From positions 1 through 32,679 of the forward strand of contig CALCMJ010000138.1 of the NCBI GenBank assembly GCA_937967615.1: a stretch of 32,679 nucleotides of DNA, written 5' to 3'. Source of the stretch: an uncultured Saprospiraceae bacterium. GTDB lineage: Bacteria; Bacteroidota; Bacteroidia; Chitinophagales; Saprospiraceae. The notes beneath the pieces are model-generated. The model ran no database searches. It had not been told where the DNA came from and saw only the letters and a program-made list of their open reading frames with translations. This document shows positions 23,648 through 31,355 of the stretch, piece after piece. Position numbers and translations under genes: made by a program. Numbering within the stretch: the first letter of the stretch is position 1; the number at the start of each line of letters is the position of its first letter.

Positions 23648-26431
23648 TTATTTTTTATTCTTAAGCCAAATAAAAAGAAGAATGAGTAAGAGCAAAAGTA
23701 AAAGTAAGCCATAATATATGTATGAGTTACTTGTTTGTACGATACTGTCAATATTACCTATAGGAACGAAGGTCGCCCAATAATAGGGGTGGTAGTAAGA
23801 ACTACTAGTGTTCTCAATTAAATAATCTCTTTTTGCTTGATTAAGAGCGACATTTTTTTTCTTGCCATTTTTTAGATGTAGATAAAAATGGGTCATGATC
23901 TGAGATGTTTGTTCGTCTTTAACTTTCCAGAGGCTTGTGATTACACTTGGACAGCCGCTTGAGATAAAGGCGCGTGCCATACTTATTATTCCTTCTCCTT
24001 TTCTGATTCTCCCGCTACCTGTTTCGCATGCACTTAGAACAGCCATACTGAGTTGATGCGGCAGATTGTATATTTCGTTTGCATATAATGGACTATCGTG
24101 AAAATGTATTTTGCTATCAGCGGGAATGCTATCATTACAGGAAGCATGTGTAGCTAAATGGGCAATTTTGTACTTGTTAATGTCTTTTTTAAATTGATCC
24201 AAGGTAGCATTGTCATCCAAGTAAATTTGACCTCCTACAAGTTTATTAATGAGTAAGACTTCATCTACATTATGCAACAAGGAATCTAAGCTTGGTTGAT
24301 CATCAGTAGGGTCTAAAAACGAAGGAGCATAACCTACTAATAGATTGTCCTCTGGTATAGTGTGCTTTTGTTTTGGGAAAAGTGCACTTGAGTAGTTGTA
24401 GGAGAAGTTATAGTCATATACAAGGAAGGGCAATAAATCATATCGAGCGTTATTCTTAACTTCGGTGGGAATGGAGGCTATCAATGAGGAAAATGGGATG
24501 TAATTCAATTCTTCATCTGGAATTACAATTATATTTTTCAAATTTGAAGTTTGTGTCATTGCATCTTCTAAAAGCAACTTATAAAGAAGGGTAGCATTCG
24601 CGCAATATGCATCAAAAGTTTCTGAATTTGGTTCACTCAAACTTGAGCGGAAATCACTTACGATTGAATTAAAATTTTCAGGAATATCTTTTTGAGAAAC
24701 AGTTATTTTTTGTTTTGTTATTACGAATAAGTAAATTGTTTTTTCTCCTAAAAAATATTCGAACATTGCAGTTTCTTTATCTAGAAGTTTTGATTGAATG
24801 GATGAAATGGAAGGAGCATCCAGTGCGACATATTTTAGTTGATAGTATTGTGGAAAGTCTTTCTCTAGTGATTTTAGCAATGTCTGGTATTCAAGATTTA
24901 ATTCAAAAATAGTCCCTTCAAATCCTTTTATTTCCTCTTTTAAATTGGATTGATGGGCTTTGTATAGTTGACGTTCGGTCTCGCTTATTTCAATTTTTAA
25001 ATTGTGTTCTTTCTTTAACAATGAGTCAGGTATTCCGGAATTTTGTGTGGCTTGATTCTCTTGATAATTTTGCCAAAGCAATAGGCCGTGACTTTTTTGA
25101 GAAAAAGAAAAAGCTGCTTTCTGATCTCCTTTCTTTAATGCAGTTTGAATTGCTGATTCGTATAGGCTTTTAGATTTGTTTACTAGGAAGAATCGAGACT
25201 CGCTTGCTCTTATGTTTTTTCTGAGCATTTCTTCAATAAGCGATTGCGCAATTGCGTACGTGTTTAAAGCATCATTATAGTTTTCTTGAGATGTAAAAAT
25301 ACTAGCCTTGGCCTCAAGGCTCTGCAACATAGTCAGCTGAGATAGAATAATATTAGACTTAGGGTTATTTTTTGGGTTTCTATCATTAAAATCGAGTGTG
25401 CTTGCAATAAGTGCCTTTTGGTAAAACTCCAATGCCAGCGGATAGTTATTTTGTTGCTTATAGACATTTCCGATTGTCAGATATGTCTTAGCAAGTTTTT
25501 CATGTCTATCAGAATGGAGCGCGATTCTCTTTTGCTCTGCTATCTTAAGTGATTCTTGTGCCTTGTTGAATTCTTTTTGTTTCAAGAGTGTCACACCTTT
25601 GTTTTGATAATATTCTATCAAGATATCTTCTTCAGGTTCAAATTCTAGTGCCAAGTCTAGGTAGTAATGTGCAGTGTCGTATTTACCTACAGTATGGTAA
25701 TACTCTCCCAGGTTTACATAGATGTCTGAATAATATTTCTTAGATGTCTTATTGACTTCATAGGTTTCAATAATGTTTTTACTCACTAAGTAATGCTTGT
25801 AAGATTGCTCGTATTCTTGTAGGTTACGATAAGCATTCGCAATATTCTTTTCCCATGAAGCCCTTACTGCTGTGAAGTTCTTGTGATTTTCGTCAACACT
25901 AATTGTCTTTTTGTAATAATTAATTGCTTGTTGGTAATCTCCTCTTCTGAATTGGATTGAACCCAGTGTGTGGTAAACATCATCTATCCTAAAACTAAAA
26001 TCACCTTTATAATCCAGGATAGGTTTATAGAAGGTTTCTGCAATATCGTTGTTTCCATTGTCAAAATAGTAGCATCCCTCTAAGTATGAAAGCGCAATAT
26101 TTACGCCTTCGTCTTCGGTTAATTGGTACTTTTCAACGTCACTTGCTGCTTGGTCTAACAAACTGCGCATCTTTTTGTATTGCAGTAAGTCATGGTGATT
26201 ACTTATCCTTAGTATGTTAGAGTATAATAGATATTGATAGTTTTTTACTTTCAGACATAGGCTGTCAATTTCTAGTAATACAGAGTTAGATTCTTCGCTT
26301 TTGTCTTGATCTAATAAGGTTTGCACAGTGCCAAACAGTTCGAGTATTTCATCTTGAATTTGCTCATCAGTTTGCCCCCACGTAGAAATGAAGACCAGGA
26401 GAAATAAAAAACTGAACGCTGCTTTTTTCAT
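23648..26431 (-). CDS. Membrane-anchored periplasmic TPR-CHAT caspase-like protease
   Basis: The 927-residue protein has a signal peptide (1-19, ending TWGQ), tandem TPR helices (about 105-345, with units such as FRRGDYQQAINYYKKTI and YPLALEFYQKALIAS), a helical linker (about 380-535), and a CHAT domain (about 545-895). The caspase-like dyad is intact: H762 in HLATHASC and C802 in LSACETGSG. ISMARAFISSGCPSVITSLW and YYWATFVPIG also fit the family. Residues about 905-923 are a leucine-rich membrane helix followed by KNKK. With an N-terminal signal this places the TPR and protease parts in the periplasm, tail anchored. TPR units usually sense a partner that activates the protease. Neighbours are T9SS cargo genes and a sigma/anti-sigma pair. 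The substrate is unknown. Confidence 0.9.
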   Translation of the reverse strand: MKKAAFSFLFLLVFISTWGQTDEQIQDEILELFGTVQTLLDQDKSEESNSVLLEIDSLCLKVKNYQYLLYSNILRISNHHDLLQYKKMRSLLDQAASDVEKYQLTEDEGVNIALSYLEGCYYFDNGNNDIAETFYKPILDYKGDFSFRIDDVYHTLGSIQFRRGDYQQAINYYKKTISVDENHKNFTAVRASWEKNIANAYRNLQEYEQSYKHYLVSKNIIETYEVNKTSKKYYSDIYVNLGEYYHTVGKYDTAHYYLDLALEFEPEEDILIEYYQNKGVTLLKQKEFNKAQESLKIAEQKRIALHSDRHEKLAKTYLTIGNVYKQQNNYPLALEFYQKALIASTLDFNDRNPKNNPKSNIILSQLTMLQSLEAKASIFTSQENYNDALNTYAIAQSLIEEMLRKNIRASESRFFLVNKSKSLYESAIQTALKKGDQKAAFSFSQKSHGLLLWQNYQENQATQNSGIPDSLLKKEHNLKIEISETERQLYKAHQSNLKEEIKGFEGTIFELNLEYQTLLKSLEKDFPQYYQLKYVALDAPSISSIQSKLLDKETAMFEYFLGEKTIYLFVITKQKITVSQKDIPENFNSIVSDFRSSLSEPNSETFDAYCANATLLYKLLLEDAMTQTSNLKNIIVIPDEELNYIPFSSLIASIPTEVKNNARYDLLPFLVYDYNFSYNYSSALFPKQKHTIPEDNLLVGYAPSFLDPTDDQPSLDSLLHNVDEVLLINKLVGGQIYLDDNATLDQFKKDINKYKIAHLATHASCNDSIPADSKIHFHDSPLYANEIYNLPHQLSMAVLSACETGSGRIRKGEGIISMARAFISSGCPSVITSLWKVKDEQTSQIMTHFYLHLKNGKKKNVALNQAKRDYLIENTSSSYYHPYYWATFVPIGNIDSIVQTSNSYIYYGLLLLLLLLILLFIWLKNKK

Positions 26432-26528
26432 TTATATGGGCAATAAGTAAGATTGTACAATTTGCAAGAAGTATGACCTATAGATTTAAATGGTTGAGAA
26501 TAGATTTACATACTAAAACAATATAAAA

Positions 26529-26580
26529 AAAAACTTGGGTGATTTGTATCATTAATTCTATACAAACCACCCAAGTTTTT
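26529..26580 (-). terminator. Strong rho-independent terminator
   Basis: Arms 26529-26549 and 26560-26580 pair over about 20 bp with one A/C mismatch (core CTTGGGTG with CACCCAAG). On the minus strand the stem ends in a run of nine T. It lies 24 bases after the stop of the secreted protein gene at 26604. Confidence 0.85.
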
Positions 26581-26603
26581 AAATCGCTATAATATGCCAG
26601 CGA

Positions 26604-27809
26604 CTATTTTTTTGCTTGCAAGATAGATATAGATTTTTTCTCTCCATTCATCTCAATAATGAGTTGATACAAGCCACCTTTTAATTTTGAATATGGAATA
26701 TGCACTAAATGTTCCCCTCTTGGATAAACTTCATTATCAATTACTTGTATTAGGCCTTTGCCTCCTAGGTCCATTGGGATTAGGTAGGCAGAAACGAGTG
26801 CTGTTTTTGTAGGTACTTCAAAGACAGCTACAGTATTTTCTGATACTGGATTAGGGAAAACTTGTAAATCATATTGTACTTCATCATCCGTGATAAGTCC
26901 TTCTTCTCCACAATGTCCAAAATCATAGTATGTGGTATCTGAATTTTCAAATGAAAATTCTCCCATTGTGTTTTCAGTATCAAAGACAATGTTGTACGAT
27001 TGTTCTTCATCCGCGTTCCCATAATTAGGATAACCCAATGGCTTTGATAGTAAAAGTTGTACATGGACATGATCATCTTCTTCATCTAAAGGAGCAACAG
27101 AATGAGGTATTGATAATTCTTCCTCATTATTTGCGTCAAGTATTATTATAGATTCTATTTCGTTATATGGATTATTTTCAAAACTAGCAGTTAATCCAGC
27201 AATGGTGACTTCGCAGGTTATTCTATTACTAACAGTAAATGTTAAAATGTCAGAGTACATGAGTTCACAGTTATCTGGTGTTTCATCATCATCTTCGTTA
27301 TTATCATCACCTTCATCACCAACATCATCACCTTTCTCAATAGCTAGATTACCACAAATATCAATACTTATAGGGACCTCCTCTGAATAGAATTCTTCAT
27401 TATGGTGAAAGCCCCAAGCAAACGTTGATTCAACTAGAGGATTCCCAAAAGATATATGCGTGTCAAAGAAATTTTCGTCGGTATAACAAATAATTTCAAG
27501 TACTCCACCTTTAGGTACTGTTAATGGGAAAATTGAATTTCCGTTTATAATTTGATTATTTACCCAATACTCTATCTCACTAATTGAGTTATCATGTATA
27601 TCAATTTCTATATAATCTATTGAAATAGCATCGCCCATTGTATTGACCAAATGATAGAATACCAGATTTCCCATAGGGGCTATGCAATATTCTTTCTTAG
27701 GATTTCCACTCTTTGATTTCTTTACTTTAACAGGTGTCTGTGCAAAAGCGGGATTTACAATTAAGCATGCGAGTAGAATACATAAGATATAAGAGAATTT
27801 GAGATTCAT
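26604..27809 (-). CDS. T9SS cargo with acidic linker and type A sorting domain
   Basis: The 401-residue protein has a signal peptide (about 1-23, ending PAFAQ) and a first beta-rich domain (about 35-155) with conserved-looking Cys. A linker very rich in Asp and Glu follows (about 160-182: GDDVGDEGDDNNEDDDE). A second domain (about 185-305) has a DDHVHVQLLLSKPLG strand and ends HCGEEG. The C-terminal type A sorting domain (about 315-401) shows LQVFPNPVSENT and LKGGLYQLIIEMNG. The acidic linker could bind calcium or act as a spacer. I recognise neither globular domain. It has its own strong terminator, so it is transcribed separately from the CHAT gene. It lies back to back with the sigma factor gene across a repeat-bearing gap. 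Confidence 0.82.
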   Translation of the reverse strand: MNLKFSYILCILLACLIVNPAFAQTPVKVKKSKSGNPKKEYCIAPMGNLVFYHLVNTMGDAISIDYIEIDIHDNSISEIEYWVNNQIINGNSIFPLTVPKGGVLEIICYTDENFFDTHISFGNPLVESTFAWGFHHNEEFYSEEVPISIDICGNLAIEKGDDVGDEGDDNNEDDDETPDNCELMYSDILTFTVSNRITCEVTIAGLTASFENNPYNEIESIIILDANNEEELSIPHSVAPLDEEDDHVHVQLLLSKPLGYPNYGNADEEQSYNIVFDTENTMGEFSFENSDTTYYDFGHCGEEGLITDDEVQYDLQVFPNPVSENTVAVFEVPTKTALVSAYLIPMDLGGKGLIQVIDNEVYPRGEHLVHIPYSKLKGGLYQLIIEMNGEKKSISILQAKK

Positions 27810-28173
27810 AATTTGTCCTTTTAAGTTTATTAGTTGAAATAGTTCTGTTATCTAATTGTTTGTATAGAACTTATCATTTATAGCAATAGAGCTAATCCAA
27901 ACAAAAAGATAAATAAGTAGACCTTTGAAAACAAGAAAATAAATTAAGTATCCTGCCTAATCGTAATTAATTGTCCTAGACGATTCATTTGCCTGGTCTT
28001 TATAGAAGACGGTACTTTTACCTATCTATTTTAATAGACGAAGGTTTAAGAAAATATAATGCCCAAAATCAAAAATAAATTAAATTTCTTTCAAACGCAT
28101 TATATTTAATCATATTTACGTCTTGTAGTTACAAGGACCTTTTTAACAATAATTTCAAAGAAAGCGGGGAACA
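27810..28173. other. 364-base divergent intergenic gap between cargo and sigma factor genes
   Basis: The gap must hold promoters in both directions. It contains the inverted repeat pair at 28026-28124 and a partial further match to the repeat start (TAGAAGACGG at 28003-28012). A weak six-base inverted pair, AGTTCT and AGAACT, lies nearer the cargo gene. I saw no open frame and no exact TAnnTTTG box. Confidence 0.5.
28026..28124. repeat. Interspersed repeat, copies B and C in inverted orientation
   Basis: Copy B (28026-28062, plus) and copy C (28089-28124, minus) are each related to copy A at 23580. Together they form an imperfect palindrome with exact arms AAATATAATGC (28052-28062) and GCATTATATTT (28097-28107). 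The structure ends 49 bases before the sigma factor start, so it could be a folded leader, an operator or a small mobile repeat. Confidence 0.55.
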
Positions 28174-28806
28174 ATGCTTGAAAATAACTGGCCTAAAATA
28201 ATAGCAGAAAGCAAAAAGGGGAATAATGCCTTATTTAACAGCACAGTATCTGCTGATTATCCGCTTCATTTTAAAGGAGCCCTGATATCACTGACTGGGA
28301 GTGAGGATATGGCTTGGGAAGTGTACCTAAATGGTATGACCAAGTTTTGGGAGCGCTTTGTACTACATAATGAGAAGTTGCCAGAGCAAAATGTTAAGGG
28401 ATACATTTTTAGAATGGTTCGCAATAATTATGTAGATGAATCTAGGAAGCTTAATAAGAAGAGTAGTTTAAAATTAGTCGAACTAGACCAGACTAAATTG
28501 ATGCATCAATACAAAAACGGCAAAATGATAAATGAGAGTACACCAGAAAACGAACACCATAATAATCAGATAGTAGAACAACAATACTTAGTAGCCTTAG
28601 AAAATGCGATAAGTAAACTCTGCGAAGACTGCAAAGCATTAATTGAACGGAACATATATGATGGGGAACGTTTAAAGAATCTAAAGACAGAATTGTCGTA
28701 TACAGGAAGTTATCAAACTATAGTTGAGAAGAAAAAGCGATGCATCAAGAAAGTGACAAAGCTATTCTTCCAGGAACTATCAGAAATGAATATTAAAATA
28801 TCTTAA
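28174..28806 (+). CDS. ECF-like sigma-70 family RNA polymerase sigma factor
   Basis: The 210-residue protein has the two-domain ECF layout. A region 2 (about 30-95) includes SEDMAWEVYLNGMTKFWERF, then VKGYIFRMVRNNYVDESRK, the classic core-binding and -10 recognition helix. A long polar linker (about 100-140) follows. A region 4 (about 147-205) shows LENAISKLCEDCKALIER, then LKTELSYTG and a basic C-terminal helix KKKRCIKKVTKLF. Region 2 is divergent and the linker is longer than usual. The gene after it (78 bases downstream) encodes a one-pass membrane protein that is the probable anti-sigma factor. The start ATG 28174 follows GGGGAACA. Confidence 0.85.
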   Translation: MLENNWPKIIAESKKGNNALFNSTVSADYPLHFKGALISLTGSEDMAWEVYLNGMTKFWERFVLHNEKLPEQNVKGYIFRMVRNNYVDESRKLNKKSSLKLVELDQTKLMHQYKNGKMINESTPENEHHNNQIVEQQYLVALENAISKLCEDCKALIERNIYDGERLKNLKTELSYTGSYQTIVEKKKRCIKKVTKLFFQELSEMNIKIS

Positions 28807-28884
28807 GTAATATTATCAAACTTGTTAGTCTAGAGATTTCATTGAGAATTGCTATTTCTTTTCAAACAATATAATTAAACAACC

Positions 28885-29637
28885 ATGCTCGCAAAGGAAA
28901 TCGACATAATTGAAAGGTTTTTTCAACTGGATTTAAACGAAGAAGAGTTACAATCTTTTCAGAAAAGATTGAAAGACGATTCAGATTTCAATACCAAGGT
29001 TGAACAATATGAACTTGCAAAAAATACGGCTTACGAGTTGTTTTTACCTGGACACCAGGATGTACTCAGGAAACAAAAAGAAGCCATGCAAGAAATTCCA
29101 GTTATTGTACCAGAAAAAAAGACAATATCTCTAGGTAAATGGTGGATTGGCTTAGCAGCTTCTATTTCTTTACTGCTTGCTGCAGCTTATTTTATGATGC
29201 CAGCTCAGAATATGAATTTCGCGCAAGCGCAACTTGCTGCGCAGCAGACAGCACATGAATCCATCAATCTTGATGCCCTTAATAAATCAGGGACCCGTTC
29301 ACATGAAAACGAAAACATACACCCGGTCTTAGAAGCATATCAAAGTCAAGATTTTGACAAAGTAGTTGCTCTTAGTGACAGTTACGTCAATCAAGCTGAT
29401 ATATTACTACTACGTGGTTTAGCGTTTGCAAAAAACGGTCAACAGGATGAAGCTATTGATAGTTTTAATGCACTTCTGAGTTTACCTTCAGGGCAAAAGG
29501 ACACAGCATTATGGTGGCTAACAACAATCTACCTAGATCAAGACAATCCAACAAAAGCTAAAACATATCTACAACAGATAATAGACGGGAAGTTTCCTTC
29601 AGCAAGGAAGGCAACTGAACTTATCAATCAATTCTAA
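28885..29637 (+). CDS. Probable anti-sigma factor with periplasmic TPR domain
   Basis: The 250-residue protein has a charged cytoplasmic part of about 83 residues, with helices such as IIERFFQLDLNEEELQSFQK. One membrane helix follows (about 86-105, WWIGLAASISLLLAAAYFMM), then an alanine- and glutamine-rich spacer and a TPR-like region (about 145-250: ADILLLRGLAFAKNGQQDEA). The N-terminal part has the sequence style of anti-sigma domains but lacks the His-Cys zinc motif. Position after an ECF sigma gene supports the role: it would hold the sigma factor at the membrane and sense a periplasmic partner through its TPR. A TPR protein unrelated to sigma control cannot be excluded. A good terminator follows. 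Confidence 0.7.
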   Translation: MLAKEIDIIERFFQLDLNEEELQSFQKRLKDDSDFNTKVEQYELAKNTAYELFLPGHQDVLRKQKEAMQEIPVIVPEKKTISLGKWWIGLAASISLLLAAAYFMMPAQNMNFAQAQLAAQQTAHESINLDALNKSGTRSHENENIHPVLEAYQSQDFDKVVALSDSYVNQADILLLRGLAFAKNGQQDEAIDSFNALLSLPSGQKDTALWWLTTIYLDQDNPTKAKTYLQQIIDGKFPSARKATELINQF

Positions 29638-29671
29638 GCGAAAAATCGTTTTCGATTTTGCTAACCAATAG

Positions 29672-29704
29672 AAGAAGCAAGCGTAAGAGCTTGCTTCTTT
29701 TGTT
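29672..29704 (+). terminator. Rho-independent terminator after the sigma/anti-sigma pair
   Basis: AAGAAGCAAGC (29672-29682) and GCTTGCTTCTT (29689-29699) pair perfectly around a six-base loop and run into TTGTTTT. It is 34 bases after the stop at 29637 and closes the operon. Confidence 0.88.
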
Positions 29705-29764
29705 TTAGATGTATTGTAACCTGTCTATATTATAGTATACCCCATAGAATCAAAACCAATATTT

Positions 29765-29793
29765 AATATTAATTATCAACAATAATTAATATT
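29765..29793 (+). promoter_or_regulatory. Perfect 12-bp AT-only inverted repeat upstream of the PqiA-like gene
   Basis: AATATTAATTAT (29765-29776) and ATAATTAATATT (29782-29793) are exact reverse complements separated by CAACA. They lie 56 bases before ATG 29850. A composition of only A and T argues against a terminator and fits an operator or an easily melted site; chance in AT-rich DNA is possible. Confidence 0.4.
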
Positions 29794-29825
29794 TCAGTTA
29801 ACAATCCTCTTATCTTTATCGTCAC

Positions 29826-29841
29826 CATGGTACTAACCATG
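29826..29841 (+). promoter_or_regulatory. Small inverted repeat in the leader of the PqiA-like gene
   Basis: CATGGT (29826-29831) and ACCATG (29836-29841) pair around ACTA, eight bases before ATG 29850. The same stretch holds a six-codon frame (ATG 29827 to TGA 29847) that ends just before the gene start. Confidence 0.3.
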
Positions 29842-29849
29842 TCTTGACT

Positions 29850-31136
29850 ATGAAAAACAACAACTTTAACATTGTGTCCATTCTGGCAATGCTCCTGCTT
29901 GCGGGTTCCGTCTATCTATTAATACAGATACACAGCATATCAAAAAAGAAGCAAATCATCTCAGAGGAAATCGCAGAAATCCATTCAGTGAAGCATGGTA
30001 TGCTAAACATGAATACATGGAAATCTGAAATCTCAGATATCATCGCAACAAAGATCCAAGATTTTGAATTTACGGGAGATAACAACGAAGCGTTAAGAGG
30101 TTATGTCAAAAAGGCATTGAATAAACTCATCGATGAAGTAAAGATTTATTTAGATCAACAGAAGGATTCTGGAAATGCATTTGAGAAGATGATCAAGAAG
30201 GTAGCCTATGATGTAGCCTTCGATGTAGACGATTTTAGAAAGAATATCCCAAGATGGACTGACGAGATCATGGCCGAATTAAAGAACGTGGATACTCAGA
30301 AGGGGATAAAGGAATACATCCAAAAGAAGATTGATGAATTAATGGCAAGTTCAGGAGTATCTGTGGATGCATCTACTTTGACTTTTATTTCAGATAAATA
30401 TGGTTGTCCAGAGATCCTGGATTGTTCAAAACAATTAGTAGCTGAGAGAGAGGTCTTAGATAAGCAAATAGTTCAGTATGGAGTGGGTATGATCCTTGCG
30501 GCTATTCTAATTTTCCTTTTGTATTTTATATTTAGAAGCTATGCGCATAATGCATTGTATTATACACTATTAGTTTTAGCTGCGATTGTATTGTTAATAG
30601 GTGGTATTACAACGCCTATGATAGACATTGATGCGAGAGTATTGGAATTGGCATTTTCCATAATGGGAGAGGAGATCGCCTTTAAAGATCAGGTACTTTT
30701 TTTTCAGAGCAAATCTATATTGGATGTAGTGCGAATCCTGATTGAGTATGGAGGCATTCAAACAATTTTTGTAGGCGTGCTCATTCTTGCGTTTAGTATC
30801 CTGTTTCCATTGAGTAAGATTTTGGCATCAATGTTTGCAATCTGGAATCCGTCCAAGTTGCGAGAAAATAAATTTCTAAACTGGCTTGCGCTTAAGTCGG
30901 GCAAATGGTCTATGGCAGATGTATTTGTCGTAGCCATCTTTATGGCATATATAGGATTCGATAGTATTCTCTCTAATCAGCTTGCACAAATAGCTGGGGG
31001 AGGGAAGGCATTGAATATTGTTACAACGCAAGATCATACAAGTTTGCAGATGGGTTTTTATTTATTTACTGCGTATTGTATTTTGAGTTTGTTTCTTTCT
31101 ATAGTGACGGAGCGGTATTTGAAAGAGAGTGCTTAG
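29850..31136 (+). CDS. PqiA-like (paraquat-inducible protein A family) membrane protein with added helical domain
   Basis: The start is ATG 29850 (MKNNNFNI); a TTG two codons earlier is in frame but less likely. The 428-residue protein has one N-terminal membrane helix (about 8-25), then about 180 residues of charged helical sequence likely outside the cytoplasm. The last half has five membrane helices. The C-terminal part matches the PqiA domain: FPLSKILASMFAIW, LKSGKWSMADVFVVAIFMAY, and a last helix ending ERYLKE. E. coli PqiA instead has two such domains with zinc ribbons. PqiA proteins work with MCE proteins in lipid transport across the envelope; no MCE gene is seen here. A single gene unit with inverted repeats in its leader. 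Confidence 0.78.
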   Translation: MKNNNFNIVSILAMLLLAGSVYLLIQIHSISKKKQIISEEIAEIHSVKHGMLNMNTWKSEISDIIATKIQDFEFTGDNNEALRGYVKKALNKLIDEVKIYLDQQKDSGNAFEKMIKKVAYDVAFDVDDFRKNIPRWTDEIMAELKNVDTQKGIKEYIQKKIDELMASSGVSVDASTLTFISDKYGCPEILDCSKQLVAEREVLDKQIVQYGVGMILAAILIFLLYFIFRSYAHNALYYTLLVLAAIVLLIGGITTPMIDIDARVLELAFSIMGEEIAFKDQVLFFQSKSILDVVRILIEYGGIQTIFVGVLILAFSILFPLSKILASMFAIWNPSKLRENKFLNWLALKSGKWSMADVFVVAIFMAYIGFDSILSNQLAQIAGGGKALNIVTTQDHTSLQMGFYLFTAYCILSLFLSIVTERYLKESA

Positions 31137-31146
31137 TAATGCATTG

Positions 31147-31188
31147 GGACTGAGGGCTGAGGAAAGAGGACTGAGAGACTAGGAGAGA
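31147..31188 (+). repeat. Degenerate heptamer tandem repeat
   Basis: Six consecutive seven-base units run in register: GGACTGA, GGGCTGA, GGAAAGA, GGACTGA, GAGACTA, GGAGAGA. The strand is almost free of T, unlike the surroundings. It starts ten bases after the PqiA-like gene stop. Confidence 0.6.
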
Positions 31189-31250
31189 GCGGTTTAAGAG
31201 CGACGAGATTATGGCTTTCTTTTTGATGCATATACAAACACAGCTATTTT

Positions 31251-31276
31251 TCATTTCGACCGCAGTGGAGAAATCT
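31251..31276. repeat. Candidate dispersed intergenic repeat
   Basis: The stretch TCATTTCGACCGCAGTGG continuing to GAGAAATCT has ATTTC and GAAAT ends and stands out as GC-rich in an AT-rich gap. From memory, very similar sequences recur between genes in many Flavobacteriia and relatives. Only one copy is in this window. Confidence 0.45.
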
Positions 31277-31355
31277 ATATAATTCTAAACTATAAAGATT
31301 AATAAGAAGCGCCAAATCAGATAATATCAATAAGAATTAACTCTGGACAATACAT

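Noticed and set aside
23560-23751. 63-codon minus-strand frame overlapping the end of the CHAT gene
   Set aside because: It overlaps the coding sequence of the CHAT membrane anchor in another frame, and its hydrophobic run is a by-product of T-rich codons; its tail lies in the interspersed repeat.
27202-27390. Ser-rich plus-strand frame opposite the acidic linker
   Set aside because: The poly-Ser run is simply the antisense reading of the Asp codons of the T9SS cargo gene.
20114-29637. Defence island or CRISPR-associated (type III-E-like) context for the TPR-CHAT protease
   Set aside because: There is no CRISPR array, Cas gene, nuclease or gasdermin-like gene nearby, and the signal peptide and membrane anchor place the protease outside the cytoplasm.
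29640-29660. Hairpin of AAAATCG and CGATTTT just after the TPR anti-sigma gene
   Set aside because: It is short and AT-rich, and the much stronger terminator 12 bases further on explains the end of the transcript.
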